NCBI RefSeq assembly: GCF_037975245.1
Contig: NC_092564.1
Location: 20,749,984 to 20,813,983 of the forward strand
Source: Apostichopus japonicus
Lineage: Eukaryota; Echinodermata; Holothuroidea; Aspidochirotida; Stichopodidae
Reading direction: 5' to 3'
DNA: 64,000 bases
Shown: one piece after another, positions 54,317-64,000 of the stretch
Layout: each line of letters begins with the position of its first letter
Position numbering within the stretch: the stretch's first letter is position 1
Notes under the pieces: model-generated
Told to the model about the DNA's origin: nothing
Seen by the model: the letters and a program-made list of their open reading frames with translations, nothing else
Database searches by the model: none
Translations under genes and position numbers: made by a program

Positions 54317-55403
54317 TTAGAATGTTGAAAGATTAAAAGGACTATAACAGAGATTATAAGCACCCATTTGAATATAAATGGCTGCTCTGTAGATAAATGA
54401 GTTCTTAAAAAGGATAATTCTAAAAGTTGGCAAGATAGTAGGATTTCGTAGATTGTACTTGTTGGTTTTATTGCACAGAGAGATCAAGTCGATAAATATG
54501 AAAACGATTTGGTAAAACCGTATTAAAAGCACTTGAAAAATCTAAAAATAAAACTATAGTGACTGTTGTGTCACTCTGATTTAAACCAGAAACAACACAA
54601 TGTACGAGCTTGAGTATAGCATCTGTGAAGGACACGCCTTTTTTGTAGGCAAACTGATTTTTATCACCGTGTGATACGATTGCCTGCGTCAAGTATGGAA
54701 ATAATAATTTTTGCATACAGTTAAAACCAATGCTGGACATGTCAATTGGTCTAAAATCGTTTACAGATGTTGGAATATAGATTTTAGGCACAGGTGATGT
54801 TTTAGCATGCTTCCATAGGGACGAAATTTAATTCTTACTTAAACTTACATAATATATATTAGTGAATACGCCAGCTAATTCTTCACAGCAATACTTGAAC
54901 ACCCACGAGAGAATATGATCAAAACCAGACGCAATTCCTATCTTAACAAGTCCAATTTGTCTTTTTACATCTTTCTCTTGTATTACTGGTGGTTCAGCAG
55001 TTGATAGGTCTGGTAGTATAAGTGAAATATCTTTGCTCGAAGCATCATTAAAATGTCCGAAGTGTTGACTTGATTTTTGGCCAAACTCATCATTTACAAA
55101 GTTTCTATGCTGGTAATCTGGTTTCCGTATTGATTTGAGTAGATCCCAGAGAGACTGTTTGTCTGTTGTTACCTTATGGAAGTATTCATTCCTCCGCTTG
55201 AACACATATAAATTTATTTGTCTCTGTAACCTGTTCCGTAGAGTAGTGTCACCATCATCAATTGCTTCCTTTTTCTCTTTCTCCAACTGCTTGATCTTAT
55301 CATCGGCTGGCAATCTCTTCATAACTTCTGAGTGTGACATTGTCCTATATGGGATGCAGATATCAGTTGTAAAATTGACGTAAGATGATATTACTTGTAT
55401 CAA
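54317..55403 (-). pseudogene. LINE ORF2 remnant (CR1/L2/Rex-like), internally deleted
   Basis: Minus strand. Frame 55403-54828 holds the connector after the endonuclease (YVNFTTDICIPYRTM, LQRQINLYVFKRRNEYFHKV, LWDLLKSIRKPD) and the start of RT (IASGFDHILSWVFK, EELAGVFTNIY). A second frame, 54791-54468, holds NDFRPIDMSSIGFNCMQKLL, NQFAYKKGVSFTDAI and the catalytic-Asp motif LFLDFSSAFNTV. A third frame near 54,480-54,320 has NKYNLRN, the start of the LINE C-terminal tail. The YADD region and everything between are missing, and the parts are in different frames. Dead copy. No neighbouring endonuclease. Confidence 0.85.
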
Positions 55404-56370
55404 TTCATCTAGTATGTCACACGTCCCACTGGGACTTATTAATACTGTTTACTGTATTAAGTACAAGAGCTAATTTTCGTCTGCCGCATTGACATTCCTT
55501 ATCTATTTAACTGTCACAATAGGAATATGTAAACTAAAGACCACTACCAGTTTTCATTAGAAATGACAATTCGGCCAACTTTTAATTTAAGACATACTGG
55601 CCCCAAGGCTGGTCAATTTTCGAAATGTGTACCTGGCATACTAATAAAAGATATGTTTTGTAAAATAATGAAATTGTGAGTTGTTCTTATAGGTGTTTGC
55701 ACTATAGAATATGGTTATATTATTAAAGTAGTTGACAAACATGATTGAACATGGTAACTCCAAAACAGGATAATTTGTAAATGAAAGGAGTTGATAATTT
55801 TTTTATGCAGCTTTTTGGATGTTTGTAAGTTTCCCATAGATAGGAACGTTTCTTAAAATTAGATTGCAATTAGCCAAACTATAAGGCATCATTCTGGATT
55901 TGTTTAACAAATTAATGTAATTGCGTGAGTAATTAATGGATTTGATTCAATCCCGCTCACTACATCTCATCGGTCGGACAATTTTCGTTGTAAAATAAAC
56001 ATACGGTAAAAGCAAATTTCAATATTTTCGACTGTTGCTTCACTACCTTCTTGAAAGGAAACTTGACCAACCAAACTAATGAGTTACTTTGTTATGGGAT
56101 ATTTGTATACGGACTAGCAATGAAACATCTGTCAATTTCAACTCCAACAGCTACTTTAATTTAAGCTAATTATCATAACTGTGACGGGACTATTCTCCGA
56201 AGAAGAAATTCATGAACATCAACCCAAACTACTGATTTAGAACAAAGCAATATTACAATGTAGTAGGCCCAGTACATCAAAATGTAGTAGACTCTTCCCA
56301 GCCGTTTAATAAATGTATAAAAATGCCTCATGTATATCACACTGTACAGCACATGCCGTGGCTTCTCTTT
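55404..56370. other. Intergenic, no feature seen
   Basis: May include the worn 5' part of the LINE on the minus strand; no domain recognised. Confidence 0.4.
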
Positions 56371-56640
56371 GTCCATGTTACCTTGTGTTTTCATTGTCGT
56401 GCACATCTTTATCGTGTTACTGAATAAAATAGTACTCTGCATATCACGAGGTGTTAACTTCATGTCAATGTTACCTTGTGTTTTCATTGTCGCACATCTT
56501 AATGTGTTACTGAATAAAACAGTACTCTGTATATCACGAGGTGTTATATTCATGTCCATGTTACCCTTCATTGTGACAATGTATATCATGTTAATATAAA
56601 ACAGTACCGGTTCTTTACATATAACGAGATGTGATCTTCA
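56371..56640. repeat. 90-93-bp tandem repeat, about 3 copies
   Basis: GTC(C/A)ATGTTACC recurs at 56371, 56464 and 56554, each followed by TTTCATTGTC-type, GTGTTACTGAATAAAA and ATATCACGAGGTGTTA segments. The third copy is diverged. Open frames on both strands reflect the repeat, not a gene. Confidence 0.82.
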
Positions 56641-58360
56641 GGTTAAAGATGTATCGTTCGATGTATGCGGTCGAGGGCAATCGGTATGCATAATCTAGGT
56701 GAGCCAGTGCTATTCGTAGTCAAGGCGTAGCATATATTAGGCATTTAGGAAGTCCTAAGGGATTACAGGTGATTTAACACGAGGAAAGGAGTGTTTTTGC
56801 ACTTTGTTTTATCAGTCTGACCGACGGTTTAGGCATGGGTCGATTAACGTGGATCAGGTCCCTGGAAAATATATGGTTGTATTGGATAAAGCAGGGATGA
56901 AGTTGTTGCTTAAAGGATGACTCCAGGTAGAAGTTGAGTCCTCATTATGTCACAGTCCTAAAAAGAAATAATGAATGCTAACTTGTATTTATAACTAATT
57001 CTCGTTTTCAAGATATTCATCTTTAAATGTTCTAAAACCCTTGAATGCTCCTTTAAGGCTAACTTTATGATGACGTCAGCTCCTCAGTGCAGGCCTAACT
57101 TTTACATTAATCCATTGTTTTGTAGATAATATATACTCTTTATTTCAGTACAAGTCATGTTTCAACAATGGAACCAGATCGTCGGAGAAAACAGCTTTAA
57201 ATTCTTCATCTTTATTGTGTGTATTAAAAGTTTTCTCCTGAGAACACATGCACGTGCCTGAAGAGAGGACCAGTCAGAAGAGGCTACAGCTCCGGCCCAG
57301 GGAGAAATAAATAACGAAGCATAGTACCTTCTCACTCTCTTGATACACTTCATACACTTTCTTTTCTGGAGGTTTCGGAGCTTGCCGAATGAGATCGATT
57401 AAAGTTGTATTTTAACATCAATCCATAGTCCAAGCTAGCCTTTCATGTGTTCTGAACATGGATTCTGAGAGGACTTGGTCTGGTGGGTGGTGGATCCTTT
57501 TTTCTTTACTAGACAGCCGTAGACCGGATAAGCAAACTTTTGATTGTATATTTATATATCTATATAGTTGTGAATATGGGTTTCCCGTCAAGAGCTTTGA
57601 ACTCAAATAATCTAATAAATCCCCGGTTTATGCCTACATTACTGGGTCAAGTAGACTATATGTTATCCTTTCTAAATCCAACATATAATAGTCAGCAACT
57701 CAGACGCCAGCAATCATGAGTCAAACATCATAAAAAGTAGGCTAAGTGTTCATGTGTTTCCTATGTAGCATGATATGTCTCGTGGTGTTGAATATTTTGA
57801 CATGACTTTATACCAATTAGAAAAACTTCCTGCACTTTACGACAATGGCCTCTAGTGAGTCCTCTATACGGAGTCAATGTTTCTTCAAGTTGATTCATTG
57901 TACAGCTGTATTCTAGCAGTCTCATATTGTGGCGTAACATGCATTCCTCATGGGACACAGGTGGGTGGAGGGGGTGTATATAAGCATAGTTTCAACAGCA
58001 TATTAAATTTCACGATGATATGTTTTGTAAACTATTGTCGCATGTCTAAACGCATGAAACCTTAGGAGAGAATGCACGTTTTTGTTTCAACCTTGCAATT
58101 TTGACCTATAACGTTGTCTCCTTCATGCGTTGACTCCTTATTTATTTGATATAAAAAATGTACATTCATTCATACTTAGTAAAGATTCCTAAATCCTATT
58201 GGTCCATTCAGGTCAGCTGACCGTGGTTAATCCTGTGAGTAACGCACAGTAAAATTACGGGGCATCACTTTAATAAATCTTTGGTTATATGTAACCAAAA
58301 ATGTTTTGTTTTATGATTTTTCCCCCACACAAATGGTAGTGTATGAATGAACGGGGTTAA
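56641..58360. other. Intergenic; dispersed repeat copy at 56,990-57,120
   Basis: Only the repeat shared with 2,300-2,420 is recognised. At 58,230 a partial copy of the inverted-repeat arm at 58,482 occurs (AATCCTGTGAGTAACGCAC). Confidence 0.5.
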
Positions 58361-58520
58361 TCAACGGTCTAGCGTGCGTTACTCACATGATTAATGCACT
58401 CCAGGTGTTAATACTATCGCTGGATGCACTCAGGCTACGCTACGCTCCGCCCTCGTGCATCGCTTGCATTATCCTCCGATCGTGCATTAATCCTGTGAGT
58501 AACGCACGCTAGACCGTTGA
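58361..58520. mobile_element. Near-perfect inverted repeat (fold-back MITE)
   Basis: Arms 58361-58399 and 58482-58520 (39 nt each) are inverted with a single mismatch; outermost bases TCAACGGTCTAGCG. The 82-nt loop is CpG-richer than its surroundings. A partial arm sits at about 58,230. Probably a small non-autonomous transposon. Confidence 0.8.
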
Positions 58521-58870
58521 CCAAGGACGTAGGAACTGAGGGGGCAGTGAAAAATGTGGAGGGGCGGAAGCATCATTCCGCCCCCCGCTTCGCAAGTCAG
58601 AAAACCCCTTTTACATTTCCAAATGAGAAAAAAATCTCATTTGGAGCACCAAATTGCATCTAAGGCCAGGTGAAAATGCAAAATTATATACAAAATGGAG
58701 TGGGTGGGTTGAAGTGTGCTATATTGCACCAAATTGCATCTGAGGCCCCCTGGAAATGCAAAAAAAATCCAAAGGGGAGGGGGACACCAACTCCCCTTAC
58801 ACCCCTCCCCCAGGCCGGCCATCAGTCTTCAGCCCCCCCACTCAAAAGTACCTTCCTATGCCACTGTACA
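58521..58870. repeat. Dispersed repeat with internal duplication
   Basis: GCACCAAATTGCATCT(A/G)AGGCC occurs at about 58,645 and 58,727, each followed by GAAATGCAAAA-type sequence. The right part is C-rich (CCCCTCCCCCAGGCCGG). A related start (CAGGGGCAGATCTAGGAT) is seen at 59,671. No gene. Confidence 0.55.
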
Positions 58871-59092
58871 GATCTGTACTTTGTCCAGGCCTGAAAACCT
58901 TCAAAACATGATTTCTCATAGTAGAAATCAGTATACTTTTCATACATGGTATATGGATTTGCCATATTGAGTACAAGAACCCTATTGCTTGTGATGTCAA
59001 ATCTCCCATAGGTCACCAGAGGTCAAACCAGTGATCTGCACCTCTGTTGAAATCAGAAATATGTATTCCCCTACAACAAATAAGCTCCAAAA

Positions 59093-59177
59093 ACATGTAT
59101 TCTCAAACAACATGTATTCTCCTACAACATGTATTCTTCTACAACATGTATTCTACTACAACATGTATTCTTCATGG
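59093..59177. repeat. 17-bp tandem repeat, 5 copies
   Basis: Units begin ACATGTATTCT at 59093, 59110, 59127, 59144 and 59161, with small changes in the last six bases. Confidence 0.92.
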
Positions 59178-62100
59178 AGACTTTTAGACAGACATATCTT
59201 TTGCATGATGTAGACCTTTTTGGACCTGAAAGAATATCAACATGAGTGGACTCTGGGCAGACAGTCAGAGACTGGCAATCACTGACCAACCAGTACAAAC
59301 TGTTGGAACTGTCCACAAAGGAATATTGGTTTATCAAAGATGAGAATCAACAATGTACTGAATTTGATCACAGAAGTATATTTCATACTATCAAATATGG
59401 TTGACATAGACAGATTACTACGTTATATATATATCACATTGAAGAAAGGTCGGTAATTTATGAAAATTATGTCCTATTGCACAAAGGCCCACAAATGTAA
59501 GTTAAACTACTATAGATATATATGTTTGCACACTATAAACCATAATCACGAGGCTTGACCAATCACATCGATAATCCATACACAAACAGAAATGTGAGCA
59601 AATGATAGATATCATCAGTAAATTCACCAAGATGTTACACATTCTCTGTCAGTGCTCAAACCAAATCTTCAGGGGCAGATCTAGGATTTTCTAAAGGAGT
59701 GGTGTGAAGCCCTTGTGTATTTGAAGCCTACTTCTATGCAGGGGGTCTGCAGTTACCCATACCCACCCCTCCCCCCTCACCTCCCTAAAGAAAACTAAAT
59801 ACAATATTTGATGTCAACTGGTGCCTACTGACGGAGGCATATTCGGGCTATAAATAAGGTCTTTAAGTCAAAACCAAAGGTTGTGCACGTATAACCACTT
59901 TAAAGCAATTCTTGAGTCAGGTTCAAAACCCCCTTAACATACACAGACATATAATCAAACCCCTGGATCCACACATGAACAATAATACATATCAGAAAAA
60001 CATTAATAACCTCAGATACACAATGGTGTCAAAAGTTTACACATTGTAGATTCATTTAGAGGGCTGATAGTTGTGTGTGGTGTATCACTTATTCTTACAG
60101 TTGAAAGATCATCGTTACTCTAGTCTGGTATCAAATAGAATCAATGCCCTATGGGTCTACACTAGAAACTGAACAGGATTTAACTACATTGACCCAATAT
60201 ATAACAGCGCAAAGGAAAATTATATTTGTGCACGAAATATTAAACAATAAAAAATGTAGAAACCATCTTAGATAAATTCGATAATATATCAGGAAGATGC
60301 AATATGGTCCATAGCTTGACATTTCTACATGTCCATAGGTTGTCATGGTTACCAATTAAACAATGCACCACATATACTTCAGGCCAAACTAAGTATAGCA
60401 ACAGTAAACAGCAATCAATCTTTCAAGTGGTAGATAATAGGAATAGTTTCTACATAGCTCCCCCCCTCCCCATCCAATTTCACAACTTTCTTGGTTATAA
60501 CACAAACTTAATAGCATATCTTATCATGCACTGAAGGTACCAGTAGAAACCTCATAATGCTCCCCCTTCCCCCTAAACTCCCAACTCTAAACCTGATATT
60601 ATTTCTGGTTGAATGGTGTGGATTATATGGTTATCACAGTCACCTACTCTATTTATTACTATGAGATATTGCTTTTACACCCTATTCATTCCCTTTTGTA
60701 AAGTCACTGTGATAAAAATAGCCTGATAACGTTTTAAGCTGACATTTTTGAGATGCTTAGATGTTAATGATTACAATATATGGTCACTGCATAAATGGAG
60801 ACCATTACCTGTAACTACTTCTGACAGACTGATCAATACATGTGAGCAGGACCAGATGTAACTTACATACTTGCATGCTACTCAATCCTACATACACTTT
60901 CAGTACTTGGTACAGCTGTATGATTAGACAAAGTCCCATAAATGTAAAACCCAATCATCAATGACATGATGATAGCTGTGTTAATTGAAATACAATAGAG
61001 GTAATTGCTTACAAATAAGTCACTTTAAAGAGAGCTTAAAGGAAAAGAATGAGGTGGTAAAATGAATTTCATATTTGAAGCACAGAAATCACTGAGATGT
61101 GGTGATTAAAATTGTTGACCTTCACATACTTACTCTCAGGTTTAATTGAGAATGTTCTGGAAACATTTTAGCATTAAATTTTGGCACATTCTGATAGTGC
61201 CATTCCCAAGTAATGACAAATACTGTAAGCTACCTAAGAACATAATGTGTTAGTCCACTAAAAATCAGAACAAGAATGATGAAATTAAGGCATCAACTGC
61301 TAAGGTTTACAGGCAAAACAAAGTTTGCTACATTCACTTTTATCTGTGAGGATTCCCCCCCCCCCTCTCCTCTCTGCCTTTCTCTTTTCTTTTATTCAGT
61401 GTTCAGTGATTCACTAATAGAAGTAAAGTAATTGCAGCCACACAGATTTCTACATTATACTGAGGGGGTATTATTATGTCACAGTGAATTCACAACAGTT
61501 ACTAAAACCTGAAGTATGTATTTATGTGTTGATGAAGTCAGTTGGGGGAAACATTTGCCACCAGACGAAGGTTAGAAAACAACACATATTGCAAATAAAT
61601 AGCTAGTCTGCCACAGTTAATTTATAGCAGATGCTCAATCCTGGAATGTATTTATGCGTTACCGACGTAAAATTTGCTGACTGATCAAAGACTAGACCTT
61701 GTGCGGAATTGTTCATGTTCCTTTCGTTTCCGTTACAAAACTTGAGGTGACTACTTGAGGTGACACAAGAGGATGTTTATATAAGATTAACATCTGCAAC
61801 TGTCTAGTGTATGAATACCTACATCCTGGACTTGTTCTTGTAAAATAGCCCTGTCATAACATTCACAGACCAAATGTTAATTTCCACCAAACTGATTTAT
61901 GTAAGGTCATGAACCTTTATGGAGGGCAATCTGACTGAATGAGTAGGCACCCACCCCCCCCCCCCCCATCCCTTCCTGCATGCCACTGATATGGATGTTT
62001 GCTATAACAAACCTATCATTTTGGGCATCCTACTAGTGGAGTACTTTCATCATATAAAGTAATATCCATCACTGCAAGCAGACCTCTAAAAGACATAACA

Positions 62101-63742
62101 TACTCTACACAAAATTCCATTCTAAACTTTTAGCCTAAATTAAGACATTTTCAAAGCAATGGATTTTACTTCTTTTCCACGAGTTGTACATTTTCTCGAG
62201 ATTTTTTTAAAGACATGTGACAGCCATATAATAATATCTGAAGAACTTGAAGAAAATATTGAATAATAGCATAAATGAATTAATATTGACCTTTCACAAG
62301 ACTGGGAATACTTTTTTCCAAGTACCCACATTGCAATACGTTATTATGCAAAGACAGGCTTATTGCTGAACAAGTGCAGAGATGTATCGTAGTCTTTGTA
62401 GTACTCAGGAACCATGGTCTTTACGAGAGACCAAATTTCAGAACCTTTCAGACTGCTGCTACACGATATTTGAACACTAAACTGTTCCTAGCATTAGAGC
62501 CAGTTGATATAGAACATAAATCTACTCATTGTGGTAAACCAATGTCATTTGGCACCATGAATGTTTCAATCATTTTGCGTCTTTAAGCAAATTTTGCGAC
62601 CTGAAACAGGTGTTGATGCGACTAACCCGTAATGAACCGTAGTTCCATCTTCCCACAATAAAATAGTTATAGCAGGATACGATGGATTGTAACTTATTCC
62701 AATTAATCACCAAAACTCTCAAATTCATAGCATATAGCAGCAGATATAAAGACAGGTGGCCCTGAATTTAACAAACGTAACCCTCATTTCAGTACACTTC
62801 CTGTTTCTTTGAATGGCAAAAACTGTCGTAAAGCTTCCTGTTTTGAAAAAACCACAGCATCTGGTTTTCTTGAAGACTTCCAAAGGGTTGAGTAGGAAAA
62901 TATTCCGGAAGTACTTAATAGAGATTTGACTCTTTTTGGCAATGTATATGAATCTTGATAGTCATTTAACATCACTAACAAAATTATTACAAAACCAGCT
63001 TATGAAATTACAAACATAGGCAAAATTGTGATCATTCACTTTAATATAAAAACCTTTTTAATTTTTAAAAAAAAAATTTTTATATTTTTTTTATACAGCA
63101 GTATCTTCTTCATAACCTTCAATTCTATGATGTTTTCTTTCTTAAGGTTATTATTTAAGACAGAGTAGGTCTTACTTTAATTGACTTTACTTAATTCTAT
63201 GTCAGAGTTAACTAATTGTTACACACAAACATTATTTTACCAATAGGACTTGTACTAGGAGTACAAAAAGCTAAATAAATATCCAAGTAAAACTCCCCTT
63301 GTTATAAGTGTGAGTACGTTGTTCAATGTATGACTACTTAACCTTGCTTTAGTACTGTACTAGATTGAAATTCATGAGGGCAAAAGGTACAAGTACAGGC
63401 CAGTATGCTAGATTATTACCAGTGAGATGAAGGGCTCACCACAAGTCTTTCTATCAGATGTGATACCGACAGAAGACTAACATTGATGCTGTTTACATTA
63501 GAGACCATATGGCTGTAATTTGCTTGCAGACTGCAAAAGAATGTAGTACCTACCATCAAGGAAGGTTACTAAGTATAACATGAGTGGAAACAGATGTGCT
63601 GCAGTTTGGAATGTTTCAGACTGTGACTCTACAGCTCAAAATCAATACACAACAAATACTTAACTATTACAAGGTCAATTCATTTCTAGCCATGGTGGCT
63701 CACATAAATACAGTAACAGTTTCCTTTAATAAAAACAATCAA
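59178..63742. other. Intergenic, no gene seen
   Basis: AT-rich with C-rich tracts near 59,765, 60,460, 61,360 and 61,955. 62,408-62,495 is a copy of the repeat at 27,390-27,480. No open frame has a recognisable domain. Confidence 0.5.
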
Positions 63743-64000
63743 GCTTTTGCTATATAACACTCTGGACATTTCATATAGTATTTTGCATACAAGCTTTTGT
63801 TATATAACACTCTGCACATTTCATACAGTATTTTGCATTCAAACAATTTGTTATATAACACTCTGCACATTTCATACAGTATTTTGCATTCAAACAATTT
63901 GTTATATAACACTCTGCACATTTCATACAGTATTTTGCATTCAAACAATTTGTTATATAACACTCTGCACATTTCATACAGTATTTTGCATTCAAACAAT
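63743..64000. repeat. 51-bp satellite array, runs off the right edge
   Basis: About five units of 51 bp, each with TTATATAACACTCTGCACAT and CAGTATTTTGCATTCAAACA. Units become more alike toward the right edge, while the leftmost is diverged, the usual picture at the border of a satellite. Because 51 is divisible by three, two minus-strand frames stay open across it. Confidence 0.93.

Noticed and set aside
63739-63999. Cys-rich repetitive 86-aa protein
   Set aside because: It is a satellite array read in frame; a second frame is equally open.
1-64000. CRISPR arrays, operons, riboswitches, rRNA
   Set aside because: The window is animal DNA with spliced genes; tandem repeats have no spacer-repeat structure and no rRNA sequence is recognised.

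Overview
The window is eukaryotic, AT-rich (by eye), intron-containing animal DNA with a very high load of transposable elements. A single-copy Sin3-type corepressor, two single-coding-exon Golgi glycosyltransferases, Penelope, Ty3/gypsy, CR1/L2-like LINE and TTAA-type DNA transposons, and dispersed repeats containing GACC(T/C)CTGTTGACCCC-like words together suggest a marine invertebrate deuterostome. An echinoderm, perhaps a sea cucumber, is my best guess, but the sequence alone does not prove it.

Layout. (1) Positions 326-31,080, minus strand: the 5' part of a SIN3A gene. Thirteen coding exons (326-28,436) join in frame with consensus splice sites and encode about 737 residues (PAH1, PAH2, PAH3 and the start of the HDAC-interacting domain). 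A probable 5'-UTR exon and promoter lie near 30,917-31,080, and the 3' end of the gene runs off the left edge. (2) Inside SIN3A introns: a young, internally deleted Ty3/gypsy element (5,729-about 10,106), a tandem array of a TTAA-type DNA transposon (17,409-26,637) and a LINE tail (28,785-29,428). (3) 31,081-36,210: intergenic, with a hAT-type MITE (perfect 8-bp target duplication), a tRNA-derived SINE and a possible inverted-repeat element. (4) 36,281-37,789, plus strand: a core-2-type beta-1,6-N-acetylglucosaminyltransferase (GT14). A TTAA MITE lies just downstream. (5) 38,500-48,200: repeat-rich, with duplicated A/T-rich repeats, a 1.37-kb TIR element, a 250-bp fold-back MITE and a 24-bp minisatellite. 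(6) 48,222-49,622, plus strand: an alpha-1,3-fucosyltransferase (GT10). (7) 50,540-52,200: a decayed Penelope-like element with reverse transcriptase, GIY-YIG nuclease and a hammerhead-like motif. (8) 54,317-55,403, minus strand: a broken LINE. (9) 55,404-64,000: intergenic repeats, ending in a 51-bp satellite that runs off the right edge.

The most unusual object is the array at 17,409-26,637. A 3.9-kb cassette carries two convergent intact genes: a 685-aa Mutator-like/Kolobok-type DDE transposase and a 139-167-aa protein with a textbook I-PpoI-type His-Cys-box nuclease motif. The cassette is bounded by TTAA, occurs twice, and alternates with three copies of a 469-bp module that has its own terminal inverted repeats and TTAA borders (A-cassette-A-cassette-A). 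The two 4,376-bp units look identical, so the array is either very recent or an assembly duplication.

The two glycosyltransferases are not an operon, but they could act in one pathway: the GT14 enzyme would branch mucin-type O-glycans and the GT10 enzyme would fucosylate them in the Golgi.
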